64,000 nucleotides of DNA from an uncultured Pirellulaceae bacterium (GCA_938083195.1 CALKCK010000009.1:310001-374000), one strand, 5' to 3'; positions 27,976 through 37,463 are shown, numbered from the stretch's first letter. Notes: generated by a model from the sequence alone, not told the origin. Numbers and translations: made by a program.

Positions 27976-29043
27976 CTACTCGATACCGCACTCTTCAGAA
28001 TAGACCTTTAATTTGTTCGAGAGCGTTCGGGCAGTCACCCCTAATTCTTCAGCGGCTAGTCTTTTGTTACCTTGAAATTTTGAGAGTGACGAAAGTATTA
28101 AACGACGCTCAACCTCAGCCAGCGTCAGGCCGGCAAGTCCGTCGACATCATTTTCTTTGGCTAGGTAATTTTTCTTTGCGAGGCAATTCATCCCGATCTT
28201 TCCATCTACCGCAATCACGCAAGCTCGATGAATAACATTCCGCAGTTCACGGACGTTACCTGGCCAATGATAATCACACATCCACTGCATCGCTTCCTTG
28301 TCCACCTGTAGAGTTCCCGTCCGCGATTCCGATTGAAACAGGTTCACAAAATGCATTACAAGCAAGGGAATATCAGAAACGCGATCCCGCAACGGCGGAA
28401 GATCGAGTTCAAGTACGTTCAATCGATGGAACAAGTCATCGCGAAACCGGCCCTCAGCGACTTCGACCGCAAGATCACGATTGGTAGTGGCGACAATTCT
28501 CACGTCAATTGGTCGAGCAACGTTACTTCCCACAGGTTGCACTTCCTGCTCTTCAATGACCCGCAATAGCTTGGCTTGCATCGCGAGTGGAATTTCACTG
28601 ATTTCATCCAGCAAAATTGTTCCTCCTTGGGCTTGTTCGAAGTAGCCTACGCGTCCTACCGAAGCCCCGGTAAACGCTCCCTTTTCATGCCCAAAGAATT
28701 CACTCTCGATCAGTGACTCAGAAACCGCAGCACAATTGACGGCCACAAATCTTTCCTCCGACCGACCACTTTGCTGATGAATGAGTCGACTAAAGAGTTC
28801 TTTTCCGCTGCCGCTTTCACCCGTCACCAGCACAGTAGCAGAGCTCTTTGCATAAAGTTTGGCCAACTCAAAGAACTCACTCATTATCTTCGATTGAAAG
28901 GAGATATTACGAGCTCGTGAAGCCGGGTTAGGAGCCGCACTTGTTTTCACCGAATCTGTTCCGGGAAAGACAACGCTAAATGCAGACACCGCATCCGAGG
29001 ACGCCGACAGTTCATCAATTCGATTATTTAATTCGGGGAGCAT
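27976..29043 (-). CDS. Sigma-54-dependent flagellar transcription activator (FlrC/FleQ-like)
   Basis: A 355-residue protein. Residues about 50-275 are the AAA+ domain with Walker A GESGSGKE (75-82), the sigma-54 contact loop GAFTGA (122-127) and [13 protein letters not shown] (Walker B). The C-terminal Fis-type helix-turn-helix ([24 protein letters not shown]) is present. The first 45 residues are a low-complexity stub with no receiver domain, so control of its activity must come through partners or expression. It is last in a minus-strand operon with three flagellar-locus genes. Sigma-54 promoters upstream of fliK and flgF are its likely targets. Confidence 0.95.
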   Translation of the reverse strand: MLPELNNRIDELSASSDAVSAFSVVFPGTDSVKTSAAPNPASRARNISFQSKIMSEFFELAKLYAKSSATVLVTGESGSGKELFSRLIHQQSGRSEERFVAVNCAAVSESLIESEFFGHEKGAFTGASVGRVGYFEQAQGGTILLDEISEIPLAMQAKLLRVIEEQEVQPVGSNVARPIDVRIVATTNRDLAVEVAEGRFRDDLFHRLNVLELDLPPLRDRVSDIPLLVMHFVNLFQSESRTGTLQVDKEAMQWMCDYHWPGNVRELRNVIHRACVIAVDGKIGMNCLAKKNYLAKENDVDGLAGLTLAEVERRLILSSLSKFQGNKRLAAEELGVTARTLSNKLKVYSEECGIE

Positions 29044-29149
29044 ATGGTTTAAAACAAGGGCATGAAATTTATATTTTACTTTTCACTATCCAACCCGAAC
29101 CGATGGTCTACTGAGACCACATACCGGAAGTTGGAAGGGGCAAATCCGT

Positions 29150-29560
29150 TTACCCGCCGTACGCTTTCTGCATCTGATTCACTCGCACACTCTGATCGAT
29201 ACTGGGAACTAACTTTCGATGAGCTTCGCGGGCCTGCGATTCAAGAGAATCAATTTTCTTAATCGTCCCCAACAGCAGTTCAGCCGTTTGCTTCGTTAAG
29301 CTTGCAATGGCTGCCGACGCCCGTGGTTGAGTGTTTCGATACTCCTCTTTGAGTCCTCGCGACTGTTCTTCGATCTCCTGGATCTCACGCTTACCCTGAT
29401 TGAGTCGCTTCATTTGCTCCTCAATCGACTCGGAATTTGCTTGTCGCCGAAGCATTTCGTCGGCCAAACAATCCAAATTTTTATATTTTTCGAGGAGCTG
29501 CTCGATGGCCTGCTCAACCAACTGTTCCAGTTGCGCCGAATTATTTTTGTGTTGATTCAT
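29150..29560 (-). CDS. Coiled-coil protein of unknown function
   Basis: A 136-residue, almost entirely helical protein rich in Glu, Lys, Gln and Arg, with heptad-like runs (LEQLVEQAIEQLLEKY; EQMKRLNQGKREIQEIEEQ). I recognise no family. Its overlap with the preceding TPR gene (20 bases) and the following sigma-54 activator suggests co-expression. Size and helical character resemble flagellar export chaperones or FliT-like proteins, but that is only a guess. Confidence 0.6.
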   Translation of the reverse strand: MNQHKNNSAQLEQLVEQAIEQLLEKYKNLDCLADEMLRRQANSESIEEQMKRLNQGKREIQEIEEQSRGLKEEYRNTQPRASAAIASLTKQTAELLLGTIKKIDSLESQAREAHRKLVPSIDQSVRVNQMQKAYGG

Positions 29561-30449
29561 TATTTATCTCTAAAATCAAGGAATCCAATTCCGTTTCAAC
29601 CGCCTGAAAATCATCACGACGCTTGCGACGTTCTTCTAGATACTGCAAATTCCAAGTTGTATGCTTCATCAAAAAATCGCCAGCCCCTCGACGGTCCGCA
29701 ACATTCCGAAATATCGATTCTGCATTGGTATAATCATCCTGATAACGATAACAACAGCCCAACATTAAACGCAGCCAAGCGGCATCCTGATTATCCATTT
29801 TCTGTTTTAAAAGCATGCTGTAACTGCGAATAGCAGCAGGATAATTGGCGGTCATGTACAGGCTGTTCCCAAGCTCAAGTGAATTAATTGGCTCGGCAAG
29901 AACCTGCGAACCACCTGCAATCTCTGCAGGAACATCCGAGGGAGGCAGTGAATCGGACGCACCAGTAGACTCAGTTGCAGGATTAGTCACCGGAGCGGTT
30001 TCCGGGTTTGGAGGATTGCCGGATACTAATTCGCCTGGCGTTGGATTGGTAGCGGCATTCTCTGGCTCCGGCGCACTCCTGTCCTCTTCCATAATTTTGT
30101 TAAGCAACTTAATCCGGTCAAAAATCCCTTTGAGCCGAGGATCCTTTTCGGCAGAACCGTCTGACTGCAGTGGCACCTGATTAGCAGGCAACTGCAAGGA
30201 ATCCTGTACTTTCGATGTCACAGGGATGGGACTGGTGTCGAGTTGATTCAAAGGCGGTGCCGCAACAGCAGCCTCACCCCCAACCGAATTTGACGCCGGT
30301 GGCGACACTCCAGGCGTATAATTGGGGGCAGTTTGCCCCCAGACCGTCCCGGCTGCAAAGGTCACTCCACAAAAACAAATCACATGCAGAATGATTCGAA
30401 ATTTGAGTTTCCAATTGTTATTGTTGATTTCGTTCATAACACTATTCAC
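29541..30449 (-). CDS. Secreted TPR-containing protein
   Basis: About 302 residues from the GTG at 30449 (preceded by GGA at good spacing), or 298 from the ATG at 30437. A signal-peptide-like segment ends near TVWGQ. Then comes a long Pro/Ser/Asn-rich linker (residues 35-180), and a C-terminal tetratricopeptide-like region (LELGNSLYMTANYPAAIRSYSMLLKQ; DAAWLRLMLGCCYRYQDDYTNAESIF). It probably acts outside the cytoplasm. It overlaps the coiled-coil gene by 20 bases and follows the larger TPR gene by 29. Confidence 0.7.
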   Translation of the reverse strand: MNSVMNEINNNNWKLKFRIILHVICFCGVTFAAGTVWGQTAPNYTPGVSPPASNSVGGEAAVAAPPLNQLDTSPIPVTSKVQDSLQLPANQVPLQSDGSAEKDPRLKGIFDRIKLLNKIMEEDRSAPEPENAATNPTPGELVSGNPPNPETAPVTNPATESTGASDSLPPSDVPAEIAGGSQVLAEPINSLELGNSLYMTANYPAAIRSYSMLLKQKMDNQDAAWLRLMLGCCYRYQDDYTNAESIFRNVADRRGAGDFLMKHTTWNLQYLEERRKRRDDFQAVETELDSLILEINNESTQK

Positions 30450-30478
30450 TTTTTTCCATCACAAACTCCCGGAGTCGT

Positions 30479-32773
30479 TCAAAGTTCATCAGGAAGTAAA
30501 CCGGCAAAACAAAGTGCGGCCGCAAAATGTTTTCCTTGCTTTTGGTAAACTCCGCCCATCATTTGCAATGTCGCCTCTTTTTGCTGCTCATTCAAATTCA
30601 TCTTCCAAAGCGATTTGCACATCTCATAGCTCAAGTCTGTTTTGTCTAAGTCGATATAGATTTTCGCCAATTGAGCTAAGGCCCGAATTTTCCATTGATC
30701 ATCTTCGGTCGTTAAAGAATTCAACGTATTGATGGAGGCGTTGTAGAGCTCCGAATCTTTTTGAAGCATCGCTAATTCAAAAATAATCCGTCGTTGCCAA
30801 ATGCCAATATCAGGCTTCGCCAAAGCTCCGATGTACATTTCTCTTGCTCGGTCTCGAAATCCTAAATTCGCGTAACTTAAACCGGCAATGTAACAATCCA
30901 CAAATGAATTACACTGTTCTGAGCCAACCGTACTCACCGCTTCTAATAAACGTGCTCGTTCTCTCGCCAATTCACTCTTATTCTTCAAACCGATCGAACG
31001 GGCGTAGGACCCTAAAATAGCGGCGATGGAGCTTTCCAGTGTTTGCTTGGGAATCCATTTTTTATTCCGAAAGATACTGTCATTGCAAGTAAATGGATCC
31101 TTGTTCAGCAAATAAGCTCTCGCGAGGTTCAATGTCGATTTCGTTTTCTGATGAGTCGTTATCGCGGTGGCCAGGCCACGATGCGACGAACGAATGGCTT
31201 CCTTGAGATCTCCTTTGGAAATCTCCAATTCACTCAGTAAGCAATAACTACTGGATTGGATATCCGCATCTCGCGTCTGATCAATGGCACTGTAGAACAT
31301 TGGAATGGCTTCTTCAGGACGATCGAGCAACAAATTCAATTTTGCCAAATTGAAAAATAACTTTGCGTTGATCTCTCCACTAGGATTCGTTTGATGCAGC
31401 TCCTGAAATAGGTTGGCTGCAACATCGTAGTCCTGCTCAATAATTGCTAACCCAGCCCGAGAAAGCAGGGATGATCTTCGATAATTACTTTCGCTATATT
31501 CAATCTCGAATCGTTGAAATGCACGGTTCGCAGCATCATAGCGAAACTGGCAAGTGTCCGCCGGCCCCGCTTCAACCTCACTAACCACCGTGATCATGCT
31601 ATCCTTCTGATACCAGACCAATTGGTGCGGCACAAGAATTTCGTCTAACAAAACACCAATCGAGACTGAGTCTAAAACAACCGCCCGCGAACGACCACGC
31701 AAAGCCTCTTTTGCTTGAATACTAAATTTCATTTCCAATTTAGAACGGGCAGCAACCTCGCCGAGTACATTCAAAATTGGCTGAACATTGGTCGAAATGG
31801 AAGCTGTAATGGTTGTCGCCAGATTCGTTGGCCGCTGCAACAACGATAATGAAAATGAATCCGTACCGCTCAAAACTCTTGGCTGCTGAGAAACTGGATC
31901 ATCGACACTTGCAAGAAAGCTCTCGGGATCTGGGATGGGAGTGTCCACCGCCACCGACAACGGCCGCAACAAATCGAAGGATGCCAGTAAAAATCCACCG
32001 ACACTTGAAAACTGAGCAAATTCCTCCCGGTCTTCCGCAATCTTATCAGAAGAATTATCGCTACTGAAATAAGAGACATCATTAAGGGCGATGGTCTCCA
32101 ATATCTTGGCCCATTGAAAAGCCACTCGCGATTTCATTTCCTCAGGCAAGTCCGGATAGAAATCAATTTTTAGCATCTCACTTGAAATCAGGTCAATTGC
32201 TTCGACCATCCGTCCTTGAAAGGCCAGCACTCGAGAACAGCCGACTGTCGCAAGGAGCTTGTGATTTTCATTTTTACCAGATTGAAAAATTGCATCGTGA
32301 TAGGCATGGGATGCGGAATAATAGTCGTTGCTTAATTCGTAACAAATTGCTTTTCTAAGGAGAATTGAACTGCCACCGCTACCGAACTCTTTTTCGAACT
32401 TTTGATAGTTTCCCAACGCCAATGGGTAATTGCCCGCTATTAAGTAATGATCTCCATGTTGCAACAAATTGACCGATGGGCCTGTGGAATTCGCCGAACC
32501 AGCCTGTCCCATCGACTCGCGTCTGGCAGTCGGAGAATCACCGGCGCTCAAGTCGACCGCTTGACTCGGATCGCCAACAAAAGGACGGGGATTACCCATC
32601 TCATCCATTCCGAGTTGCGTAATTTTGGAATCAACTCTCTCTTCAGGCTTTTTAGATTCGCTCCAAAATACCTTCATGCACACAATCCCTACGAAGCTTC
32701 CGCATAAGAAGAGCGTGGCAAATTTCCACAATTGAAGTTGTTGCATAGCGAACGTCTCTATCCAGTGGAACAT
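30479..32773 (-). CDS. Membrane-anchored TPR protein with an embedded secretin-type STN-like domain
   Basis: A 764-residue protein. A membrane anchor lies at about residues 14-34 (WKFATLFLCGSFVGIVCMKVF). TPR-like helices run from about 105 to 245. A segment at about 330-400 (ILNVLGEVAARSKLEMKF ... VVLDSVSIGVLLDEILVPHQLVWYQKDSMITV) has the beta-alpha pattern of the STN domain found at the N-terminus of secretins and TonB receptors. TPR repeats follow to the end (for example AKLFFNLAKLNLLLDRPEEAIPMFYSAIDQ and NLGFRDRAREMYIGALAKPDI). It is first in the operon that ends with the sigma-54 activator. The STN-like domain is recognised from pattern only. Function unknown; probably periplasmic and perhaps part of the flagellum or a sensor. 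Confidence 0.72.
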   Translation of the reverse strand: MFHWIETFAMQQLQLWKFATLFLCGSFVGIVCMKVFWSESKKPEERVDSKITQLGMDEMGNPRPFVGDPSQAVDLSAGDSPTARRESMGQAGSANSTGPSVNLLQHGDHYLIAGNYPLALGNYQKFEKEFGSGGSSILLRKAICYELSNDYYSASHAYHDAIFQSGKNENHKLLATVGCSRVLAFQGRMVEAIDLISSEMLKIDFYPDLPEEMKSRVAFQWAKILETIALNDVSYFSSDNSSDKIAEDREEFAQFSSVGGFLLASFDLLRPLSVAVDTPIPDPESFLASVDDPVSQQPRVLSGTDSFSLSLLQRPTNLATTITASISTNVQPILNVLGEVAARSKLEMKFSIQAKEALRGRSRAVVLDSVSIGVLLDEILVPHQLVWYQKDSMITVVSEVEAGPADTCQFRYDAANRAFQRFEIEYSESNYRRSSLLSRAGLAIIEQDYDVAANLFQELHQTNPSGEINAKLFFNLAKLNLLLDRPEEAIPMFYSAIDQTRDADIQSSSYCLLSELEISKGDLKEAIRSSHRGLATAITTHQKTKSTLNLARAYLLNKDPFTCNDSIFRNKKWIPKQTLESSIAAILGSYARSIGLKNKSELARERARLLEAVSTVGSEQCNSFVDCYIAGLSYANLGFRDRAREMYIGALAKPDIGIWQRRIIFELAMLQKDSELYNASINTLNSLTTEDDQWKIRALAQLAKIYIDLDKTDLSYEMCKSLWKMNLNEQQKEATLQMMGGVYQKQGKHFAAALCFAGLLPDEL

Positions 32774-32855
32774 CTCGCGAACATCGTCGATTCAAACACG
32801 AATCGAGGGCCCAAAGCCTCCACCTAATCCATAGCTTCTGCGCAATCGTTAAAGT

Positions 32856-32876
32856 TGACTATTTCAGTCTATCGAA
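32856..32876 (+). promoter_or_regulatory. Shared TGAC-N8-TCTATCGAA element upstream of flgM
   Basis: TGAC (32856-32859), eight bases, then TCTATCGAA (32868-32876), as at 14125-14145 upstream of flgB and in the same orientation. A TTGACT sits at 32855-32860 but no -10 hexamer follows at standard spacing, and TAAA lies 4 bases before it, so it is partly like a sigma-28 promoter. Confidence 0.5.
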
Positions 32877-32910
32877 ACAAAAGGTCCGAAATCATAACCG
32901 GCATACTTCC

Positions 32911-32916
32911 GCTAGC
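32911..32916. promoter_or_regulatory. GCTAGC site in flgM control region
   Basis: The minus strand reads TTGCTAGCGG here. TGCTAGCGG recurs at the fliK (26876) and flgF/fliL (50314) control regions. It lies between the shared TGAC element and the 14-bp palindrome. Confidence 0.4.
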
Positions 32917-32924
32917 AAGGATTA

Positions 32925-32938
32925 TGCGGGTTCCCGCA
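32925..32938. promoter_or_regulatory. 14-bp palindromic operator candidate upstream of flgM
   Basis: TGCGGGTTCCCGCA, the complement form of the element at 14230-14243 and 50464-50477. It lies between the divergent TPR/STN gene (minus) and flgM (plus), so it could control both. Distance to flgM is 109 bases. Confidence 0.68.
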
Positions 32939-33046
32939 GGTGGAAAAGATCAAAAACACGTTCTCGATTTTTTTTTTGCTTTCTGAGAGCAAGTTTCCCC
33001 AAAGCCCTTCGATAACCCGCATGTCGGAAGAATATTAGAGGCAACT

Positions 33047-33304
33047 ATGGAAATTTATAATCACGGCAGCAATCCACGCGATCGTTTTCAAATCAACAAT
33101 TCCAGCGCCAAGCCGGAGAACGTTGAAAACGGAAAAGAAGTCGATCGGTCGGATGAGGTAAAACCGAGTCGACTTCTGGAACGTCTAGAAGGCGATATGA
33201 ATGTTCGTGAACGTTTACTTGTTGAGATTCAGGCAAAAGTCCAGGCGGGTGAGTATACGACTCGTGCCGCTGCGGAATCCGCCGCTCAGAACATTGTTGA
33301 CTAA
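33047..33304 (+). CDS. flgM: Anti-sigma-28 factor FlgM
   Basis: An 85-residue protein with a polar N-terminus and a C-terminal helical region (VRERLLVEIQAKVQAGEYTTRAAAESAAQNIVD) matching the FlgM family pattern (sigma-28 binding). It lies directly before the flagellin gene. FlgM holds FliA (at 56638-57348) inactive until it is exported on hook completion. Confidence 0.85.
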   Translation: MEIYNHGSNPRDRFQINNSSAKPENVENGKEVDRSDEVKPSRLLERLEGDMNVRERLLVEIQAKVQAGEYTTRAAAESAAQNIVD

Positions 33305-33410
33305 AACTGAAGACGACAAAGCTCAGAGGGAAGGATCCCGAAAATTTTGTTCAAGGATGCATGACCTTTACCCCCCCAAAACCAACACATTTTAATCGGA
33401 GCCCGCTCAC

Positions 33411-34820
33411 ATGTTAGGCATTCAAAACAACGTTAGTGCTCTTAACGCACAACACAACCTTAGCCGTTCACAAAGTAACCTTAATACTTCGATCGAACGA
33501 CTTTCTTCAGGCTTCAAAGTTAACCGCGGTGCTGATGGACCAGCGGCTTTGGTCATTTCTGAAAAGCAGCGAGCTCAGATCGCTGGTTTGAAAACTGCAA
33601 TCGACAACACTGACAAAGCTGTCGCCGTTGTTCAGACTGCAGAAGGTGCTCTAACTGAAATCAACAGCCTCTTGGTAAAGGCTCGATCACTTTCGATCGA
33701 TTCGGCAAACACCGGTGTCAACGATGCCGATGCACTTGCTGCAAACCAAGCTGAAATCGACAATGTTCTTGATACGATCAACCGTATTGCTGCCAACACA
33801 CAGTTTGGCGATTCAAACCTTCTTGATGGATCTTCTGGACTACAGGGAACCGCTGCCGACAGTGACGTTACCTTTTTGAAAGCAAGTTCAGCGACTTCAG
33901 CCGGATCATACGCCGTTGCAGTAACAACCGTTGCTGAACGAGCCAATACGACTGCAGGTTCTGCCCAAACTGCCGCTCTCACCGCAGCTGAAACGTTGAC
34001 TGTTAATGGAGTAAGCATTTCTCTTAATGCAGGACTTGACCAAAACGCAGTTGTCAGCCGAATCAATGAATTCAGTGGCCAGACCGGTGTTGTTGCTGAC
34101 ACTAACGCTGGTTCAACTCGTCTTCGAACTGAGTCATTCGGTACTTCAGCTACAATTGACGTCATTTCAGATACAGCAGCTGCAGGAACAAGTTCCGGTT
34201 TTGGAACTACGCTTGTTCAAGATTCTGGCGTAAACATCGCCGGTACTATCGGAGGCAACGCGGCAACTGGTTCTGGAAACGTTCTAACTGGCTCTGCTGG
34301 TTTGTCTGAAGGAATCATGGTCAGCATTGCTGAAGATGCAGCAAGTCTCACCCAAACTGTAACGGGTGCTCAAGGTCAGATCACAATTGCAGACAACTCA
34401 CTGATCTTCCAAATTGGAGCCAACCAAAATCAAACCGTTTCAATTTCAATTGATTCCGTTGATTCAAGTGGCTTGGGAATCGGCGTTGCGAACAACCAGT
34501 TCACCAGCTTGAATGACATCAGTGTTACTTCGGCTTCCGGAGCTCAAGACGCTCTTGGCGTCATCGACGCCGCCATTGATGAGATCTCAACTCTTCGTGG
34601 AACCTTGGGAGCTTTCCAAGGTAACACTTTGGAGTCAACAGCTACGAACATGCGTTCAACACTTGAAAACACTGTGAATGCCGAATCAGTCATTCGCGAT
34701 ACTGATTTCGCTGACGAAATTTCGAAGTTCACCAACAGCCAAGTTTTGGTTCAGGCAGGTGCTTCGGTTCTTTCGAGTGCAAACCAGTCATCTCAGTTGA
34801 TCCTTTCGCTACTTGGCTAA
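33411..34820 (+). CDS. fliC: Flagellin
   Basis: A 469-residue protein. The N-terminal D0/D1 region has NVSALNAQHNLSRSQSNLNTSIERLSSGFKVN and the C-terminal region DFADEISKFTNSQVLVQAGASVLSSANQSSQLILSLL, both diagnostic of bacterial flagellin. The middle 200 residues are a variable Ala/Thr/Ser/Gly-rich surface domain. It is the only flagellin seen here. It is 106 bases after flgM, with no obvious sigma-28 promoter in the gap, so it may be co-transcribed with flgM. A strong terminator follows. Confidence 0.97.
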   Translation: MLGIQNNVSALNAQHNLSRSQSNLNTSIERLSSGFKVNRGADGPAALVISEKQRAQIAGLKTAIDNTDKAVAVVQTAEGALTEINSLLVKARSLSIDSANTGVNDADALAANQAEIDNVLDTINRIAANTQFGDSNLLDGSSGLQGTAADSDVTFLKASSATSAGSYAVAVTTVAERANTTAGSAQTAALTAAETLTVNGVSISLNAGLDQNAVVSRINEFSGQTGVVADTNAGSTRLRTESFGTSATIDVISDTAAAGTSSGFGTTLVQDSGVNIAGTIGGNAATGSGNVLTGSAGLSEGIMVSIAEDAASLTQTVTGAQGQITIADNSLIFQIGANQNQTVSISIDSVDSSGLGIGVANNQFTSLNDISVTSASGAQDALGVIDAAIDEISTLRGTLGAFQGNTLESTATNMRSTLENTVNAESVIRDTDFADEISKFTNSQVLVQAGASVLSSANQSSQLILSLLG

Positions 34821-34922
34821 ATCAACCGAGAAAACATACGATTAACAGCTTCGTTGAACCGATGAAGCTTGATAGATAAACGAACTGGGCTCCCTGCGGG
34901 GAGCTGGTTCAACACAGCGACG

Positions 34923-34950
34923 ATGAAAGTCGGCTTCGGCCAACTTTCAT
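34923..34950 (+). terminator. Rho-independent terminator of fliC
   Basis: ATGAAAGT (34923-34930), a GGC-TTCG-GCC tetraloop stem and ACTTTCAT (34943-34950), with one mismatch, followed by TGTTTCGTTT. The TTCG loop and the 8-bp outer stem make it very stable. A second hairpin, GCTCCC-TGCG-GGGAGC (34889-34904), lies just upstream. The pair should separate fliC from fliD. Confidence 0.85.
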
Positions 34951-35008
34951 TGTTTCGTTTAATAAGACAAAAAAAAGTTTCATTTCCCTAGCCGCTGGGA
35001 GAATTTAC

Positions 35009-36985
35009 ATGTTTTCCATTGATGGACTCGTCAGTGGGCTCGACACCACGTCGATCATCGAAGGACTCGTCTCCCTTCAAAAATCTCAGGTCGATCGCCT
35101 GACGGTTAAGAAAAATGAGATTCTTACGGAACAAGCTGCGTTCCAGGGTGTCGAAGCGCGCCTCCTCTCACTCAAATCCAAAATGAGTCAATTGAACCGC
35201 TCGACGGGTTCCGTCTTTGACCAAACCACAGCATCGTCAAGCGACGAGTCTATTTTGACAGTGTCTTCAGAGTCCAAAGCGATCCCTGGCACCTACAATG
35301 TCAGAGTTAATTCACTGGCAAGAGCGCATCAGATTGGATCTCAAGGTTTCAACGATCCATCAACTACGATCTCAACCGGCACCATCTCTTTTCAGGTGGG
35401 CGACCGATCCGCGACTGACATCACGATTGATAACTCCAACAATACGGTGGAGGGACTTGTTGCCGCGATCAACACCCAATCAGGAGACGTCTCGGCCTCG
35501 ATTGTTTTTGATCAAGCCAATTCGGCACATCGAATTCTTCTAACATCGAAGTACACTGGCGAAGCCAATGAAATCAACATCACTAACAATTTAATCACGC
35601 CGACGGGCGCTGAAGTACTGCCTGATTTCTCCGGCGCCGCCATCCAAGACGCAACGAATGCTGAACTCCAACTTGGCTCCGGGGCAGGTGCCATTGTCGC
35701 AGCCTATGATTCTAACGTGATTGATGGATTGATTGAGAACGTCACATTAAATCTTGAGTCAGCAGACGCCTCAAAAGATATCAACATCAAAGTAACACGC
35801 GACACCGAAGCCGCCAAAGCGTCGATCGAGGGATTTGTCGAAAGTTACAATTCGATGATTCAATATATTGACGACCAATCCGCGTTCAACACTGCCACCA
35901 ACTCAGCTAGTCCACTTCTGGGTAATCGAACTGTATCGACGTTAAAGACCACCCTGAGTTCCATGGTGACCGAGAGCGTTCCCGGTATCTCCTCCTCCGT
36001 CAATCGCTTCTCGCAACTCGGAATCGACATCGACAATGGTGGGAAACTAATTATCAATTCTTCCGAACTTGATAGTGCTCTTCAAGGAAATACTGATGGA
36101 CTCGAACCCACAGACATCCAACGTGTCTTTGGTATGAGTGGTTTGAGTGACAACTCTGGCGTTAGCTTTTTGCTAGGCAGCACGCGAACAAAAACAAGCA
36201 CATCAAGCTACCAAGTGGATATTTTACAGTCTGCCGAACGAGGCTCTGTCACCGCAACCAACACACTCGGTAGTTCGATCGTCATTGATTCCTCGAACAA
36301 TCAACTACAACTTTCAATCGACAGCCTGGAAACAGAAACCATCACACTGGCCGCTGGCACATACACTCAAGAAGAAATAACAAGTCACCTCCAATCCAGG
36401 ATTAATGGATTAGACAGTCGAGATTTTGACGATGTGGACATCTCTCTGGAATCCGGATTCCTTGAAATCACGTCGCAAAGATACGGACGTTCATCAGAAA
36501 TATCTGGCATTTCAGGGACTGGCAGCAGCATCCTTGGTTTCGATGGTACAGAAACAGGCGTGGGGCAAGACGTAGCTGGCTCCTTTATCGTCGATGGGGT
36601 TGTCGAAACGGCGACGGGAACCGGGCGCGTCTTAATTGGAGACTCCGACAACGCCAATACGGCTGACCTGCAGCTACGTGTCACACTGACCTCAGGGCAA
36701 GTGTCGACCGGAGTTGAGGCGAACATGGATATCGCCCGTGGAATTACTTCATCTCTTGATAAATATTTTGGCGAGTTACTCGATGCCAGTGCCGGCACCA
36801 TCAAGACTGCCGAAGATAACTTCACGCTAAGAATCGAATCACTCGATGCTTCGATCGCCCGCGTGAATGCAATCAGCGAATCAAAAACGGAGGACCTAAT
36901 CGCTCAGTTCACCGCGTTAGAGAGAGTGTTGAGCGACTTGCAGGGCACAAGCAGTTTTCTAACCAGCCAACTGGCGTCGCTCTAA
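35009..36985 (+). CDS. fliD: Filament cap protein FliD
   Basis: A 658-residue protein. The N-terminal domain (SIDGLVSGLDTTSIIEGLVSLQKSQVDRLTVKKNEI) and the C-terminal coiled region (EDNFTLRIESLDASIARVN ... LIAQFTALERVLSDLQGTSSFLTSQL) are FliD signatures. It caps the growing filament and promotes flagellin insertion. It lies after the fliC terminator and 67 bases before fliS. Confidence 0.96.
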   Translation: MFSIDGLVSGLDTTSIIEGLVSLQKSQVDRLTVKKNEILTEQAAFQGVEARLLSLKSKMSQLNRSTGSVFDQTTASSSDESILTVSSESKAIPGTYNVRVNSLARAHQIGSQGFNDPSTTISTGTISFQVGDRSATDITIDNSNNTVEGLVAAINTQSGDVSASIVFDQANSAHRILLTSKYTGEANEINITNNLITPTGAEVLPDFSGAAIQDATNAELQLGSGAGAIVAAYDSNVIDGLIENVTLNLESADASKDINIKVTRDTEAAKASIEGFVESYNSMIQYIDDQSAFNTATNSASPLLGNRTVSTLKTTLSSMVTESVPGISSSVNRFSQLGIDIDNGGKLIINSSELDSALQGNTDGLEPTDIQRVFGMSGLSDNSGVSFLLGSTRTKTSTSSYQVDILQSAERGSVTATNTLGSSIVIDSSNNQLQLSIDSLETETITLAAGTYTQEEITSHLQSRINGLDSRDFDDVDISLESGFLEITSQRYGRSSEISGISGTGSSILGFDGTETGVGQDVAGSFIVDGVVETATGTGRVLIGDSDNANTADLQLRVTLTSGQVSTGVEANMDIARGITSSLDKYFGELLDASAGTIKTAEDNFTLRIESLDASIARVNAISESKTEDLIAQFTALERVLSDLQGTSSFLTSQLASL

Positions 36986-37052
36986 ATCTTCGCAATAAAA
37001 CAACGGCAATAGCCAAGCAAGAATTAAATTCTGTTTAAAAGGATGTAAACCA

Positions 37053-37463
37053 ATGGCGTATCAAAGTGATCAAGTGCTCGACAATATGATCAAGGGACTT
37101 TCGAGAATCGATATGCTGCTTGTCCTTTACGACCGTGCCATCGCATCCCTTGAAGCAGCAAACGTAGCGAAAGAAGCAGACGATCAAAAAATGCTGCAAC
37201 AGCATTGGTATGAGGCTAACAAATTGATCATGGGTATTCACAGCGGTCTCGACACAGAGAAGTACCCCGTTGCCGTTGATGTTGCCCGATTGTTGCTTTT
37301 CATCATGACGAGAATTGAACAACAAGATTTCTCAGAGGCCATTAAATTCACGAAGCAACTTCGTGAGAGCTATGCTCAAATCCGGGAACAAGGAGTGCAG
37401 CTCGAAACCAATGGAGAGATCCCACCGATCATCCAATCCGGCGGCGTAAACACAATCGCATGA
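37053..37463 (+). CDS. fliS: Flagellin chaperone FliS
   Basis: A 136-residue helical protein in the canonical fliD-fliS order. The core LSRIDMLLVLYDRAIASLEAAN matches the FliS pattern, as does VDVARLLLFIMTRIEQQDFSEAIKFTKQLRESY. It binds the flagellin C-terminus and keeps it unfolded for export. Confidence 0.93.
   Translation: MAYQSDQVLDNMIKGLSRIDMLLVLYDRAIASLEAANVAKEADDQKMLQQHWYEANKLIMGIHSGLDTEKYPVAVDVARLLLFIMTRIEQQDFSEAIKFTKQLRESYAQIREQGVQLETNGEIPPIIQSGGVNTIA

Noticed and set aside
29150-29560. Assignment of the coiled-coil gene as FliT or another flagellar chaperone
   Set aside because: Only length and helical nature fit. No sequence signature was visible, so it is left unnamed.
34818-34845. 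TAAA-N15-TACGATTA at the fliC stop as a sigma-28 promoter for fliD
   Set aside because: It lies upstream of the strong fliC terminator, so it could not serve fliD. Its -10 matches only partly.
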